Part shown: piece after piece, positions 44,001 through 50,619 of the stretch
How the letters are laid out: each line of letters begins with the position of its first letter
Position numbering within the stretch: the stretch's first letter is position 1
Assembly (NCBI GenBank): GCA_002753185.1
Contig: PDZX01000001.1
Span: forward strand, 62,001 to 126,000
Origin: Magnetococcales bacterium WMHbin3
Lineage (GTDB): Bacteria; Pseudomonadota; Magnetococcia; Magnetococcales; Magnetaquicoccaceae
DNA length: 64,000 nucleotides
Reading direction: 5' to 3'
Notes under the pieces: generated by a model
Database searches by the model: none
Seen by the model: the letters and a program-made list of their open reading frames with translations, nothing else
Told to the model about the DNA's origin: nothing
Position numbers and translations under genes: made by a program

Positions 44001-44168
44001 GTTGTTTTTGTCAAGTTTTTGTAAAAAAGGATCGATCTTGCCGAGGCTCTGCTCCACATGACGAAAAAAGGAGTCCTTGGCATCTCGTTGGATGATCTCC
44101 TGCTCGTCGAACGCCTGGGCATCCCCGGAACGGGTCAGATTAATGAGAATTACAGGTTTTTCGCTCAT
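41049..44168 (-). CDS. rdrA: RdrA-like P-loop ATPase of a RADAR anti-phage system
   Basis: 1039 residues. Walker A is SGPRGSGKTSFLLSML (70-85) and Walker B LLMFDDIDTHC (230-240), followed by a sensor-like VLSGDINLY (262-270). This is a STAND/KAP-related AAA+ layout with about 770 further helical residues of no known domain. The size, the position directly before the giant deaminase and the 3-nt spacing all match RdrA, which assembles into rings and guides or activates RdrB. Base composition is visibly more AT-rich than neighbouring genes, especially at 43200-44000, a sign of horizontal transfer. It starts at 44168 with a weak AGGA; no other ATG is better. Confidence 0.83.
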   Translation of the reverse strand: MSEKPVILINLTRSGDAQAFDEQEIIQRDAKDSFFRHVEQSLGKIDPFLQKLDKNNLLDPIHHHDTILISGPRGSGKTSFLLSMLEIIKNNNKLNTRIDLLKILDPTLQASEGHAFLHIITLIRQRVLDHRKAPELRDKCLTDHDSRGSDSWCSKDGAYQDWLNALNKLAKGLGILDGSGLNDFKAQNWTDPHRVMETESNHVQAGIELAFRFHCFVNLSLKLLKKEAFLLMFDDIDTHCKSGWPLLEVIRKYLTTPQIIAVLSGDINLYSIMVRQNQYLNFNSGLIRFDNNDKKYLEVLNNLEKEYLLKVLKTERRIELITLDETLYKYDLCYDGKGSIEQFVSDIFQQAFSINNSNDKLALQRYFFRESIRFNQNFLRAALQNRGESSGYSDAFYGHLVDMFFVPLDQGGFRPNELKHPNPANILDNLLLSLVNNNLLERGFRLRPEFNDRQIDGQMIAMGALVTHVARKNPDLYFKYFIKIALTQTVWQIAQYSASPITLYNYIDFLGIKYNNYSIDIARKATACMHALLSSADKSSRFRQFLNKGIVTLRALNQGDKRVRLSWQDGDFRQIAILYQIPNSLIVQNRDTSWLSEWIRTQAPDSYAKRFHGLIDVKHPLTNMKAGYFNRLGDLYNGISSWHRYAVYLPLTLTRNKNGNKIPIYSIFPMLAALGELIYYAKGDNNERFTLLTTVKWLSSIIYTTPWFKMLDSDDTSPTTTEELEPEDFEQPEASDEESGDADFFNAIENWIKAAPKQGISMVVLARAWTRFTQTLDSQDNLFKIHHIYLGHLLHRQIIALLNAILIEESWSVERAEVFRNATLSDKIFYKNIRLVAQTPNASDSFDIMQDKTPFFHWVASCPVWGLYVENDPQPGSLFQFILRANSLHPNALKPTYHGQDCFDNLFDPLNSVLIAVDRRFMDLRTMPLPGEEPAEAESAPEEQPPPAGMGPEAPRTGKRNASLALSARDREFLDLMTENKLFRRLKSERLQYEDVERIAEEIAAEFLLKMRHYRLAQKGNPVLQVAKEYIVNLIYPKG

Positions 44169-44221
44169 GGCACACGGATCCTGTCAATCTAGGGATAATG
44201 ATACAATTATAAAAACACTTC

Positions 44222-44252
44222 ATAATATGCCGTTGATTGGTTCGTTAGTCAA
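44222..44252 (-). promoter_or_regulatory. Candidate sigma-70 promoter of the rdrAB operon
   Basis: On the minus strand, TTGACT (44252-44247) and TATTAT (44227-44222) are separated by 19 nt. The start point would lie near 44215, about 47 nt before the rdrA ATG. The spacer is long, so strength is probably modest. Confidence 0.4.
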
Positions 44253-44541
44253 GGATGATTTGCAAAAAAGAGGTCCGTGAATCGGCATTCGGAGTTATCG
44301 CGGTTTTGATGATGATTTTTTATTAAGTTTAAATTATTTTTATAATAATAACCTTTACCCCTCCCAGCCACCGCCGCTTCGGTCAGCCCGAATCATGCCT
44401 TCCCAAATATCAGTTACGTCAATTGCGACGGCGCATGAGCTGCTGTGAGAAAAATGGTTGCGTGACGTTCCGTTACAACTGCCTCGGCACCAACCCGCCA
44501 TCCCATGACCGGTAAAAAAATGACCTATAAAAAAAATTTGC

Positions 44542-44571
44542 TTGCTAAAAGCACACTCAATTGGCTATGAT
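44542..44571 (+). promoter_or_regulatory. Promoter of the cold-shock gene
   Basis: TTGCTA (44542-44547) and TATGAT (44566-44571) are 18 nt apart. The predicted leader of nearly 90 nt, with a U-rich stretch, is typical of cspA-like mRNAs whose 5' region controls translation in the cold. Confidence 0.5.
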
Positions 44572-44665
44572 CTGCTGCAAGAGGGGATAAGCGGGAAGAC
44601 AGTGATTGTTTTTTCTTTTATCCTATAGTCATAAAAAAGTCCAAGTCAGTCAGGAGTCGAAAACA

Positions 44666-44878
44666 ATGTCGCAATCGGTACGTGGTACGGTCAAATGGTT
44701 CAACAATTCCAAAGGGTTCGGCTTTCTGGCCCCGGAAGACGGCAGCGAGGATGTCTTCGTGCATTTCTCCGCCATCAAGGCCGACGGATTCAAATCCCTG
44801 GAGGAGGGACAAAAGGTGAAATTCGACGTGGTGCGCGGTCAGAAAGGACTGCAAGCCGCCAACGTCGAACCGGCCTGA
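44666..44878 (+). CDS. Cold-shock protein (CspA family)
   Basis: 70 residues, one OB-fold. RNP1 is KGFGFL and RNP2 is VFVHF, with the aromatic residues for nucleic-acid binding in place. The ATG at 44666 has AGGAG about 10 nt upstream. It binds single-stranded RNA and acts as an RNA chaperone in the cytoplasm. A strong hairpin terminator follows (44911-44938). It is transcribed divergently from the RADAR operon. Confidence 0.95.
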   Translation: MSQSVRGTVKWFNNSKGFGFLAPEDGSEDVFVHFSAIKADGFKSLEEGQKVKFDVVRGQKGLQAANVEPA

Positions 44879-44910
44879 ACACCCCCCACTGGAACCCGCA
44901 ACCAGCCACG

Positions 44911-44942
44911 CCGCCCGAAGCCCCCCGGCTTCGGGCGGTCTC
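44911..44942 (+). terminator. Intrinsic terminator after the cold-shock gene
   Basis: CCGCCCGAAGCC (44911-44922) pairs perfectly with GGCTTCGGGCGG (44927-44938) over a CCCC loop, followed by TCTCGTTT. The U-run is imperfect, but the 12-bp GC-rich stem is strong. Confidence 0.75.
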
Positions 44943-44963
44943 GTTTGGCACGAACCACACGCA

Positions 44964-46073
44964 ATGCTCGCCGAATTCTCTGAAAAATACTTCTTCCTCA
45001 AGGCGTTTCACGGCTTGACCCTCACCCTGGTCCTCTCCCGTGAGAGCGATCCGCGACCCGAAACCGTGCATGCCCTGGCCGGGGTGCTGCAAGACCTCTC
45101 CGCCCATCGGGTGAAGGCGCTGTTTCTCGTCCAGGAGAGCCGCCAAACCCACGATTTCCTGCACGCCCTGGACGAACGCCTGCATCACGCCTGTCACCAA
45201 CTGGCCACCTTCCGGCCCGACGAAATCCCGGTGGCCCTCTGGCGCCGCTCCGCCATGTGGACCTCCCTGGGCTTCGCCACCCTCGAAACCCCCGTATTCC
45301 TGGAACAGGTCGCCCGCTTAGGCTGCGCCCTGCGCCTGCCCCGCGTGCTGCTCATCGACCAGACCGGCGGAGCGGGGTGGCGCGATGAAAACGGCCTCCG
45401 CCCCGGCTTCGTGAACGCCCACCGCCTGCGCAAGCTCCCGGAAACCCCGGAAAACCGCCTGTTCCTGCCCGCCATCCGCGCCTTGCTGGCCGGCGGCGTC
45501 GGGGCCGTGACCCTCTGCCGGCTCCAGGATTTGGAAACCGAACTCTTCTCCTACGAAGGCGCGGGCATCTTCTTCGCCCGCCGCCACTATTGCCAGGTGC
45601 GCCGCCTGACCCTCGACGACTATTCCCAGGCCGCCGCCATGATCCGCCGTGGCGAAAAGGAAGGCTTTCTTCTGCCCCGCTCCGACGAGGATGTCACCGC
45701 CCTCCTGACGCAAGGCTACGGGGCTTTCATCTCCGAACACCACCTCGCCGGGGTCTGCGGCCTGGTCACCGCCCCCTACCGGGAGGAAAATGGCGGCGAA
45801 ATCACCGCGCTCTACGCCCTGACCCGCTTCCATGGCGAAGGGGTGGGGGCGCGCATGGTCACCCGGATCGTCCAGGAGGCCAGGCGTGGCGGCCTGCGCG
45901 CCCTGTTCGCCTGCGTGGGAGACCGGCGAGCGGTGGAATTTTTTGGCCATCACGGCTTCCGGACGGTTGCCCATTCCGCCCTCCCCGATGCAAAATGGCG
46001 CCATTACGATCCGGCGCGCAAGTCCCGCATCACCTGTCTGCTCAAGGACCTGCCGCCACTTGCCGGGGGATAG
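44964..46073 (+). CDS. ArgA-like GNAT acetyltransferase with reduced amino-acid-kinase-like N-terminal half
   Basis: 369 residues. The C-terminal GNAT domain (about 215-350) begins VRRLTLDDYSQAAAMIRRGEKEGFLLPRS, a close match to N-acetylglutamate synthase, and continues with EITALYALTRFHGEGVGARMV (acetyl-CoA loop) and EFFGHHGF. The N-terminal 200 residues sit where ArgA has an amino-acid-kinase domain (starting FSEKYFFLKAFHG) but lack its glycine-rich phosphate loop and look shortened. Expected reaction: acetylation of glutamate as the first step of arginine synthesis; the altered N-terminal half could mean different feedback control or substrate. It lies 6 nt before thiO. Confidence 0.68.
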   Translation: MLAEFSEKYFFLKAFHGLTLTLVLSRESDPRPETVHALAGVLQDLSAHRVKALFLVQESRQTHDFLHALDERLHHACHQLATFRPDEIPVALWRRSAMWTSLGFATLETPVFLEQVARLGCALRLPRVLLIDQTGGAGWRDENGLRPGFVNAHRLRKLPETPENRLFLPAIRALLAGGVGAVTLCRLQDLETELFSYEGAGIFFARRHYCQVRRLTLDDYSQAAAMIRRGEKEGFLLPRSDEDVTALLTQGYGAFISEHHLAGVCGLVTAPYREENGGEITALYALTRFHGEGVGARMVTRIVQEARRGGLRALFACVGDRRAVEFFGHHGFRTVAHSALPDAKWRHYDPARKSRITCLLKDLPPLAGG

Positions 46074-46079
46074 AGCGCT

Positions 46080-47171
46080 GTGGAGGAGATCGTCGTCATC
46101 GGCGCCGGAGTGATGGGGTGCGCCTGCGCCCATCGCCTGGCCGAAGCGGGCCACAAGGTCACGCTGTTGGAAAAATCCCTGCCCGGCGCGGAATCGTCGG
46201 CGGCGGCAGCCGGCATTCTGGGCGCCCAGTCCGAGGTCTCCGGCCCCGGTTCGTTCCTCGAACTCTGCCTGGCCAGTCGGCAGCGGTTTCGCGACTATGC
46301 CCGCGAGTTGACCGAACTGACCGGCGTGGCCACCGCCTACGAGGATTCCGGCGTCCTGGAAGTGGCCCTGGATCCCGCCGAGGGCCGCATCCTGGCGGCC
46401 CGCGCCGGCTGGATGGAGGAGCGCGGCCTGCGCGTCGCAGTGCTGGACCGGGAGGAGGCGCGCCGTCTGGAACCGGCCCTGACCGAATCGATGGTCGGCG
46501 CTGCCTGGTTTCCCGACGACCACCAGGTGGACCCGGTGGCCCTGGCCGCCGCCCTGGCCGCCGCCGCGTCCCGTGTCGGCGCGCGCTTTCGTTCCGGGGA
46601 GCGGGTGCGCGAGGTGATGACCCGCGACGGACACGTCACCGGCGTGCGCGTCGGCGACGGGGTGTTGCCAGCGGATCGGGTGGTGGTGGCGGGCGGGGCC
46701 TGGAGCGGCGAAATCCGTGGCCTGCCCCCGTTGCGCGCCTCGGTCAAGCCGGTGGCGGGGCAGATCGTGCGCATGGAGTGCCGTCCGCCCTTCTTCCGGC
46801 ACGTGGTGTACGGCTGCAAGGGATACGTGGTCCCACGCCGGGATGGGCGGGTGGTGATGGGGTCCACCCTGGAGGACCGGGGCTTCGACAAGGCCGTCAC
46901 CGTGGCCGGCCTGCACCGCATCACCGGCATGGGCATGGAGATGGTCCCGGCATTGCGCGATGCCCGCTTCGGCGGGGCCTGGTCCGGCCTGCGGCCCGGC
47001 ACCAGCGACGGCCTGCCCCTGCTGGGCGAGTCGGCCACGGTGCGCGGACTCTATTTTGCCGCAGGACATTATCGCAACGGCATCCTCCTGACCCCCATCA
47101 CCGCCGAGGTGATCCGGGACCTGATCCAGGGGACGTCACCCCCGGTCGATATTACCCCCTTCGCCCCATGA
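46080..47171 (+). CDS. thiO: Glycine oxidase ThiO
   Basis: 363 residues with a GTG start 6 nt after the preceding gene. The FAD-binding DAO fold starts VIGAGVMGCACAHRLAEAGH and has ESSAAAAGILGAQSE; the C-terminal motif RPGTSDGLPLLG and GHYRNGILLTP are typical of ThiO, with the His-Tyr-Arg-Asn-Gly stretch. ThiO oxidises glycine to the imine for the thiazole part of thiamine. No other thi gene lies here, so its clustering with mnmA is the main context. The stop overlaps the mnmA start (ATGA). Confidence 0.88.
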   Translation: MEEIVVIGAGVMGCACAHRLAEAGHKVTLLEKSLPGAESSAAAAGILGAQSEVSGPGSFLELCLASRQRFRDYARELTELTGVATAYEDSGVLEVALDPAEGRILAARAGWMEERGLRVAVLDREEARRLEPALTESMVGAAWFPDDHQVDPVALAAALAAAASRVGARFRSGERVREVMTRDGHVTGVRVGDGVLPADRVVVAGGAWSGEIRGLPPLRASVKPVAGQIVRMECRPPFFRHVVYGCKGYVVPRRDGRVVMGSTLEDRGFDKAVTVAGLHRITGMGMEMVPALRDARFGGAWSGLRPGTSDGLPLLGESATVRGLYFAAGHYRNGILLTPITAEVIRDLIQGTSPPVDITPFAP

Positions 47172-48253
47172 GCGGTCATGGGCAACGGGCCGCTGTGGCC
47201 ATGTCCGGCGGCGTGGACTCCGCCACCGTGGCGGCGCTCCTGGTGGAGCAGGGCCACGAGGTCATCGGCCTGACCATGCGCCTGTGGGATCGGGGGGATG
47301 CGGCGGGTCGCGCTCCGGGCCGCGCCTGTTGCGCCACCGAGGATGTCCATGACGCCAGACGGGTGGCGCAAACCCTGGGCATCCCCTTCTATGTCGTCGA
47401 TTTGACGGCCGAATTCCGGGAGGCGGTGGTGGAGGATTTCCTCGCTGCCCACGCCGCCGGACGCACGCCGAACCCTTGCGCACGCTGCAACGAGGTGCTG
47501 AAATTCCGCCATCTCCTCGACCGCGCCCGGCAGTTGGGGGCCTCGTTCCTGGCCACCGGCCACTACGCCCGCATCGAGGAGGTGGAGGGCGAGCCGTGGC
47601 TGATGCGTGGCCTGGATCCGGGCAAGGATCAATCCTATTTCCTCTTCGCCACGCGCCGCGAGGATCTGCCCGCGATCCGTTTTCCTCTGGGGGGGATGCG
47701 CAAGGAGGAAACCCGCGTCCGCGCCGGGGCCATGGGGCTGCACCTGGCGCGCAAGCGCGAGAGCCAGGACCTCTGTTTCCTCCCGGACGGCGACCCTCAT
47801 GATTTATTCGTTCACTCCGGGCGAACCGTGCTGGCGCAACCCGGCCCCATCTGCGATGATACGGGCCGTCTGCTGGGGGAACATCGGGGCCTGGGATATT
47901 ATACCATCGGCCAACGCCATGGCCTGGGCATCGGCGGCGCCCCCCATCCGCTCCATGTGATCGCCATCGAGCCGGGGGAAAACCGCCTGGTGGTGGGGCC
48001 GGCCTCTGCCCTGATGCGGGACGGACTGGAGCTTGCGGCGCTCAACTGGCTGCCCCGGCACCCCTTGACCGAGCCGGTCGCCGTCTTGGCGCAAATCCGT
48101 TACGCCTCGCCCCCCCAGCCGGCCCTCCTCACCCCGCTGGGCGGCGACCGGGCGCGCATCGATTTTCGTTCCCCTCAGAGGGCCATCGCCTCCGGGCAGG
48201 CCTGCGTCCTGTATGCCCAAGACCGGGTCCTGGGTGGGGGATGGATCACCTGA
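47168..48253 (+). CDS. mnmA: tRNA-specific 2-thiouridylase MnmA
   Basis: 361 residues, starting at ATG 47168 in an ATGA overlap with thiO. The ATP-pyrophosphatase loop is AMSGGVDSAT (SGGVDS at 13-18). The two catalytic cysteines are C102 in NPCARCN and C201 in SQDLCFLPDG. The PP-loop, central and C-terminal beta-barrel domains are full length. It thiolates U34 of Lys, Glu and Gln tRNAs. A much longer open frame upstream in this phase is only a shadow of thiO. Confidence 0.95.
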   Translation: MSGHGQRAAVAMSGGVDSATVAALLVEQGHEVIGLTMRLWDRGDAAGRAPGRACCATEDVHDARRVAQTLGIPFYVVDLTAEFREAVVEDFLAAHAAGRTPNPCARCNEVLKFRHLLDRARQLGASFLATGHYARIEEVEGEPWLMRGLDPGKDQSYFLFATRREDLPAIRFPLGGMRKEETRVRAGAMGLHLARKRESQDLCFLPDGDPHDLFVHSGRTVLAQPGPICDDTGRLLGEHRGLGYYTIGQRHGLGIGGAPHPLHVIAIEPGENRLVVGPASALMRDGLELAALNWLPRHPLTEPVAVLAQIRYASPPQPALLTPLGGDRARIDFRSPQRAIASGQACVLYAQDRVLGGGWIT

Positions 48254-48275
48254 CGACCTTACCGGAGACCACATC

Positions 48276-48719
48276 ATGGAACTGAAACCCCTGTTGGACA
48301 AGATTCCCTTTTTCGCCCAGTTCACCGACGGGGAAAAGGAGCGCATCTTGCGCATGAACTGCTATTTCGCCAAATACAAGGCCGGCGATTTCATCATCCG
48401 CGAGGGTTCCCTGGACAACAACTCCATGTACATCATCCTCAAAGGCGGGGCGCACGTGACCCAGAACCCCTTTCCCGACACCCCCATCGCCACCCTGGAG
48501 GCCGGCACCGTGGTCGGGGAGATCTCGTTTCTCACCCTGCAGCCCAGAATCAGCAACGTCATCGCCCGCGAACCGACCGTCTGTTTCACCATCAACGGCG
48601 CCACCATGGAGGATCTCCCCTCCCCGTTGCAACACAAAATCAAGGACCGCCTGATCGAAATCCTGGTGAAACGCCTGGAAACCATGAACCAAACCCTGGT
48701 GGACCTCATGCGGCGTTGA
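48276..48719 (+). CDS. Cyclic-nucleotide-binding domain protein, stand-alone
   Basis: 147 residues; ATG 48276 has GGAG 9 nt upstream. A single cyclic-nucleotide-binding domain: the cassette is EAGTVVGEISFLTLQPRISNV, with Glu and Arg kept. It ends in a helix HKIKDRLIEILVKRLETMNQTL almost shared with the 58176 protein, so the two are close paralogues. There is no DNA-binding or catalytic domain. It probably works as a small ligand-dependent adaptor. It lies 22 nt after mnmA, with no obvious functional link. Confidence 0.78.
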   Translation: MELKPLLDKIPFFAQFTDGEKERILRMNCYFAKYKAGDFIIREGSLDNNSMYIILKGGAHVTQNPFPDTPIATLEAGTVVGEISFLTLQPRISNVIAREPTVCFTINGATMEDLPSPLQHKIKDRLIEILVKRLETMNQTLVDLMRR

Positions 48720-48811
48720 GCGCTCCTTAACCATGGCCGGAAAGAATATGCTCGCTCTGAAGGTGGGGGAAAACGGCTATTGCATTCACTTTTGAAGCTA
48801 CGGTCGGGTAA

Positions 48812-49042
48812 GCCCCCGGAATCCAAATTGAGCCTTTCCCGGTTTATGTCGGGCGGATTCTCACGGGACACGAGTGGTATCACGACGCGGAATTCACTAC
48901 CGCCTGGTGGGCGCATGGGGTGGGACTGGCAGTCGGCGCGGCCTGGCTGCGGCGCAAGGGCCATTGGCGGCTGCTGCACCTATTGGGCGACACCACGATT
49001 GCGGGAAAGCAAACAGCGCCCGATCAATCCACTCTGTCCTGA
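48812..49042 (+). pseudogene. Possible gene remnant in a 304-bp non-coding gap
   Basis: Between the cyclic-nucleotide gene and the toxin-antitoxin pair there is no good gene. One frame is open from the TAA at 48809-48811 to a TGA at 49040-49042 and reads as protein-like sequence (TGHEWYHDAEFTTAWW, then KGHWRLLHLLGD), but it lacks a start codon and ribosome site. It may be the tail of a decayed gene. Its end overlaps the antitoxin gene on the other strand. Confidence 0.25.
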
Positions 49043-49266
49043 TCGTGTATGGGTGGCACGTCGGGAACCTGGGAGAGGGCTTGATGGAACAAGGCCAGAT
49101 CCCCACGCATGGCCCGGTCACGCAGCAGCCTTTCGGTGTCCAGGGCCGACACCTTTTCCGCGATGGCGGTCACGAACAGCTGGTTCATGGAGGCGTTTTC
49201 ATCCCTGGCGAGACGCCGGGCCGCATCCAACAACGAATCGGGCAATCGCAAGGCATATTGGCTCAT
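49024..49266 (-). CDS. Antitoxin-like ribbon-helix-helix protein
   Basis: 80 residues. The ATG at 49266 has GGAG 8 nt upstream and overlaps the stop of the PIN gene (ATGA). The N-terminal MSQYALRLPDSLLDAARRLA followed by SMNQLFVTAIAEKV is the beta-helix-helix pattern of HicB-like/Arc-type antitoxins. The C-terminal tail (about 50-80) should wrap the toxin. Expected role: neutralise the PIN protein and repress their operon. The order, toxin first, is the reverse of the common one. Confidence 0.75.
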   Translation of the reverse strand: MSQYALRLPDSLLDAARRLARDENASMNQLFVTAIAEKVSALDTERLLRDRAMRGDLALFHQALSQVPDVPPIHDQDRVD

Positions 49267-49685
49267 TGCGTGGTCTCCTGTAACCCTAACCAAAAGCCGC
49301 GTGGGGTCAGCACCTGGATACCGAACCGTGCCGCCTCACTGAAATCCTTGATATTGAAGGTAACGATGACCTCGGAATTGCTTGCTACCGCCAATTCAAG
49401 AACCATGTCGTCCGCCGGGTCGGGCAGTATCGGTCGCCACAGGTAATGCAGCCGAACCGGATTGGAAAGTGCGGCAATGATGTCCAGGATCGTATCGATC
49501 TCGGCGGGCGCCAAGCTGATGCCGATGTCCGGACGTTTCAGCACTGCTTCGTATTCCAGAAACAGTGGAACCGAGATTTGTGGATGAAATCGCCTCAACG
49601 GCATCTGCCGTAGCAGACGGAAAGACGCACCCTGGTTCGACCTGAGTCCCGCAACCAACACGTTGGTGTCCAATACGACTCGCAT
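49263..49685 (-). CDS. PIN-domain toxin (COG1569 type)
   Basis: 140 residues starting MRVVLDTNVLVAGL. Acidic active-site residues are D6, E44/E46, D92/D93 and D114 (in TFNIKDF), enough for the Mg-dependent ribonuclease site. The family cleaves RNA, often tRNA or rRNA. It is the first gene of a two-gene operon with the antitoxin at 49024-49266. The 232-bp upstream gap should hold their promoter. Confidence 0.82.
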   Translation of the reverse strand: MRVVLDTNVLVAGLRSNQGASFRLLRQMPLRRFHPQISVPLFLEYEAVLKRPDIGISLAPAEIDTILDIIAALSNPVRLHYLWRPILPDPADDMVLELAVASNSEVIVTFNIKDFSEAARFGIQVLTPRGFWLGLQETTQ

Positions 49686-49917
49686 GGTTCATCCCGCAGA
49701 TCCCGATGTGGCGTTCAACCCTTGCGCCAGGGTAAAGGCATGCCGATGCGGTTTGAGCATGGTTCATATCGCATTTGATATCACGATTTTGCATGACTGT
49801 CACCTCTTTTTTTGTCTTGTGCTGTCGGGCGCTTTCGTAAATTGTGAAAAAATGAGGCTTTCTTGACCTGAATCAATTGCATTGCGTCGCCAGTTTGGCA
49901 ATATTTGCTGCTGGAAT

Positions 49918-50619
49918 TCACTCCGTCAGAACCAAACGATAGCCGATGGAAGCGACGGTAACGAAATGCTTGGGGGAGGTGGGATCGTGCTCCAGCTTGC
50001 GGCGCAGGTTGGACATGTACATGCGCAACGAATAGAGGTTGTCGGTATGGGATGGGCCCCAGACATCGCGCAGCAGAGCATGATGGGTCAGGACACGCCC
50101 GGCGTTGGCGATCAGGATTTCCAACAGCCGGAATTCGAGGGCCGTCAAATGCACATCCGTGCCGTTTCGGGTGACCTGACGCTGTTTTAGACATACGGCA
50201 ACCTCGCCGATGTGCACGACGGCCGAGGTGTCCGGTTGAGGATGGGACGCCCGTCGCAGCAGCGCGCGGACCCGTGCGAACAACTCCGGCACTCCGAAGG
50301 GTTTGGTCAGATAATCATCGGCGCCCGCATCGAGCGCCGCGACCTTTTCGGCTTCCTGGGTACGCGCCGAAAGAATCAAGACGGGCAGGTTGCTCCAGGA
50401 ACGCAGTTCCCGGATGAGATCGATGCCATCCATATCCGGCAGACCGAGATCGACGATGACCAGATCCGGACGGCGGGTTTTGATTTCAATCATCCCGCGT
50501 GCGCCGGTTTCCGCCTCCACCACATCGTAACGCGCCTCCTCCAGGGCCATGCGCACGAAGCGACGGATCGGGGGTTCGTCCTCGATCAGGATGATCCGAA
50601 AGGCAGGAGCGCTATTCAT
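49918..50619 (-). CDS. kdpE: KdpE response regulator
   Basis: 233 residues from ATG 50619; a longer frame to 50793 lies inside kdpD. Receiver: phosphoacceptor D57 in VIVDLGLPDMDG, acidic pair in LIEDE and K in LTKPFG. The OmpR-type winged helix follows, with LTALEFRLLEIL and SLRMYMSNLRRKLE. It overlaps kdpD by 8 nt. It activates kdp transcription in response to low K+ or osmotic stress through KdpD. Confidence 0.93.
   Translation of the reverse strand: MNSAPAFRIILIEDEPPIRRFVRMALEEARYDVVEAETGARGMIEIKTRRPDLVIVDLGLPDMDGIDLIRELRSWSNLPVLILSARTQEAEKVAALDAGADDYLTKPFGVPELFARVRALLRRASHPQPDTSAVVHIGEVAVCLKQRQVTRNGTDVHLTALEFRLLEILIANAGRVLTHHALLRDVWGPSHTDNLYSLRMYMSNLRRKLEHDPTSPKHFVTVASIGYRLVLTE

Larger units (their letters stand above)
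44169..44665. promoter_or_regulatory. 497-bp divergent intergenic region between rdrA and the cold-shock gene
   Basis: No coding gene is seen. The rdrA promoter candidate lies at its left and the csp promoter (44542-44571) at its right. Bases 44300-44360 are very AT-rich. The strong drop in GC content matches rdrA and suggests the imported segment extends to about 44360. Confidence 0.45.

Noticed and set aside
44169-44665. Possible accessory RADAR gene (small membrane protein) beside rdrA
   Set aside because: No open frame with hydrophobic content or a ribosome site exists in the gap; downstream of rdrB there is also none.
45590-47167. Long in-frame extension of mnmA
   Set aside because: It lies inside argA-like and thiO genes in another phase; mnmA motifs begin only at 47168, where an ATGA overlap gives a natural start.
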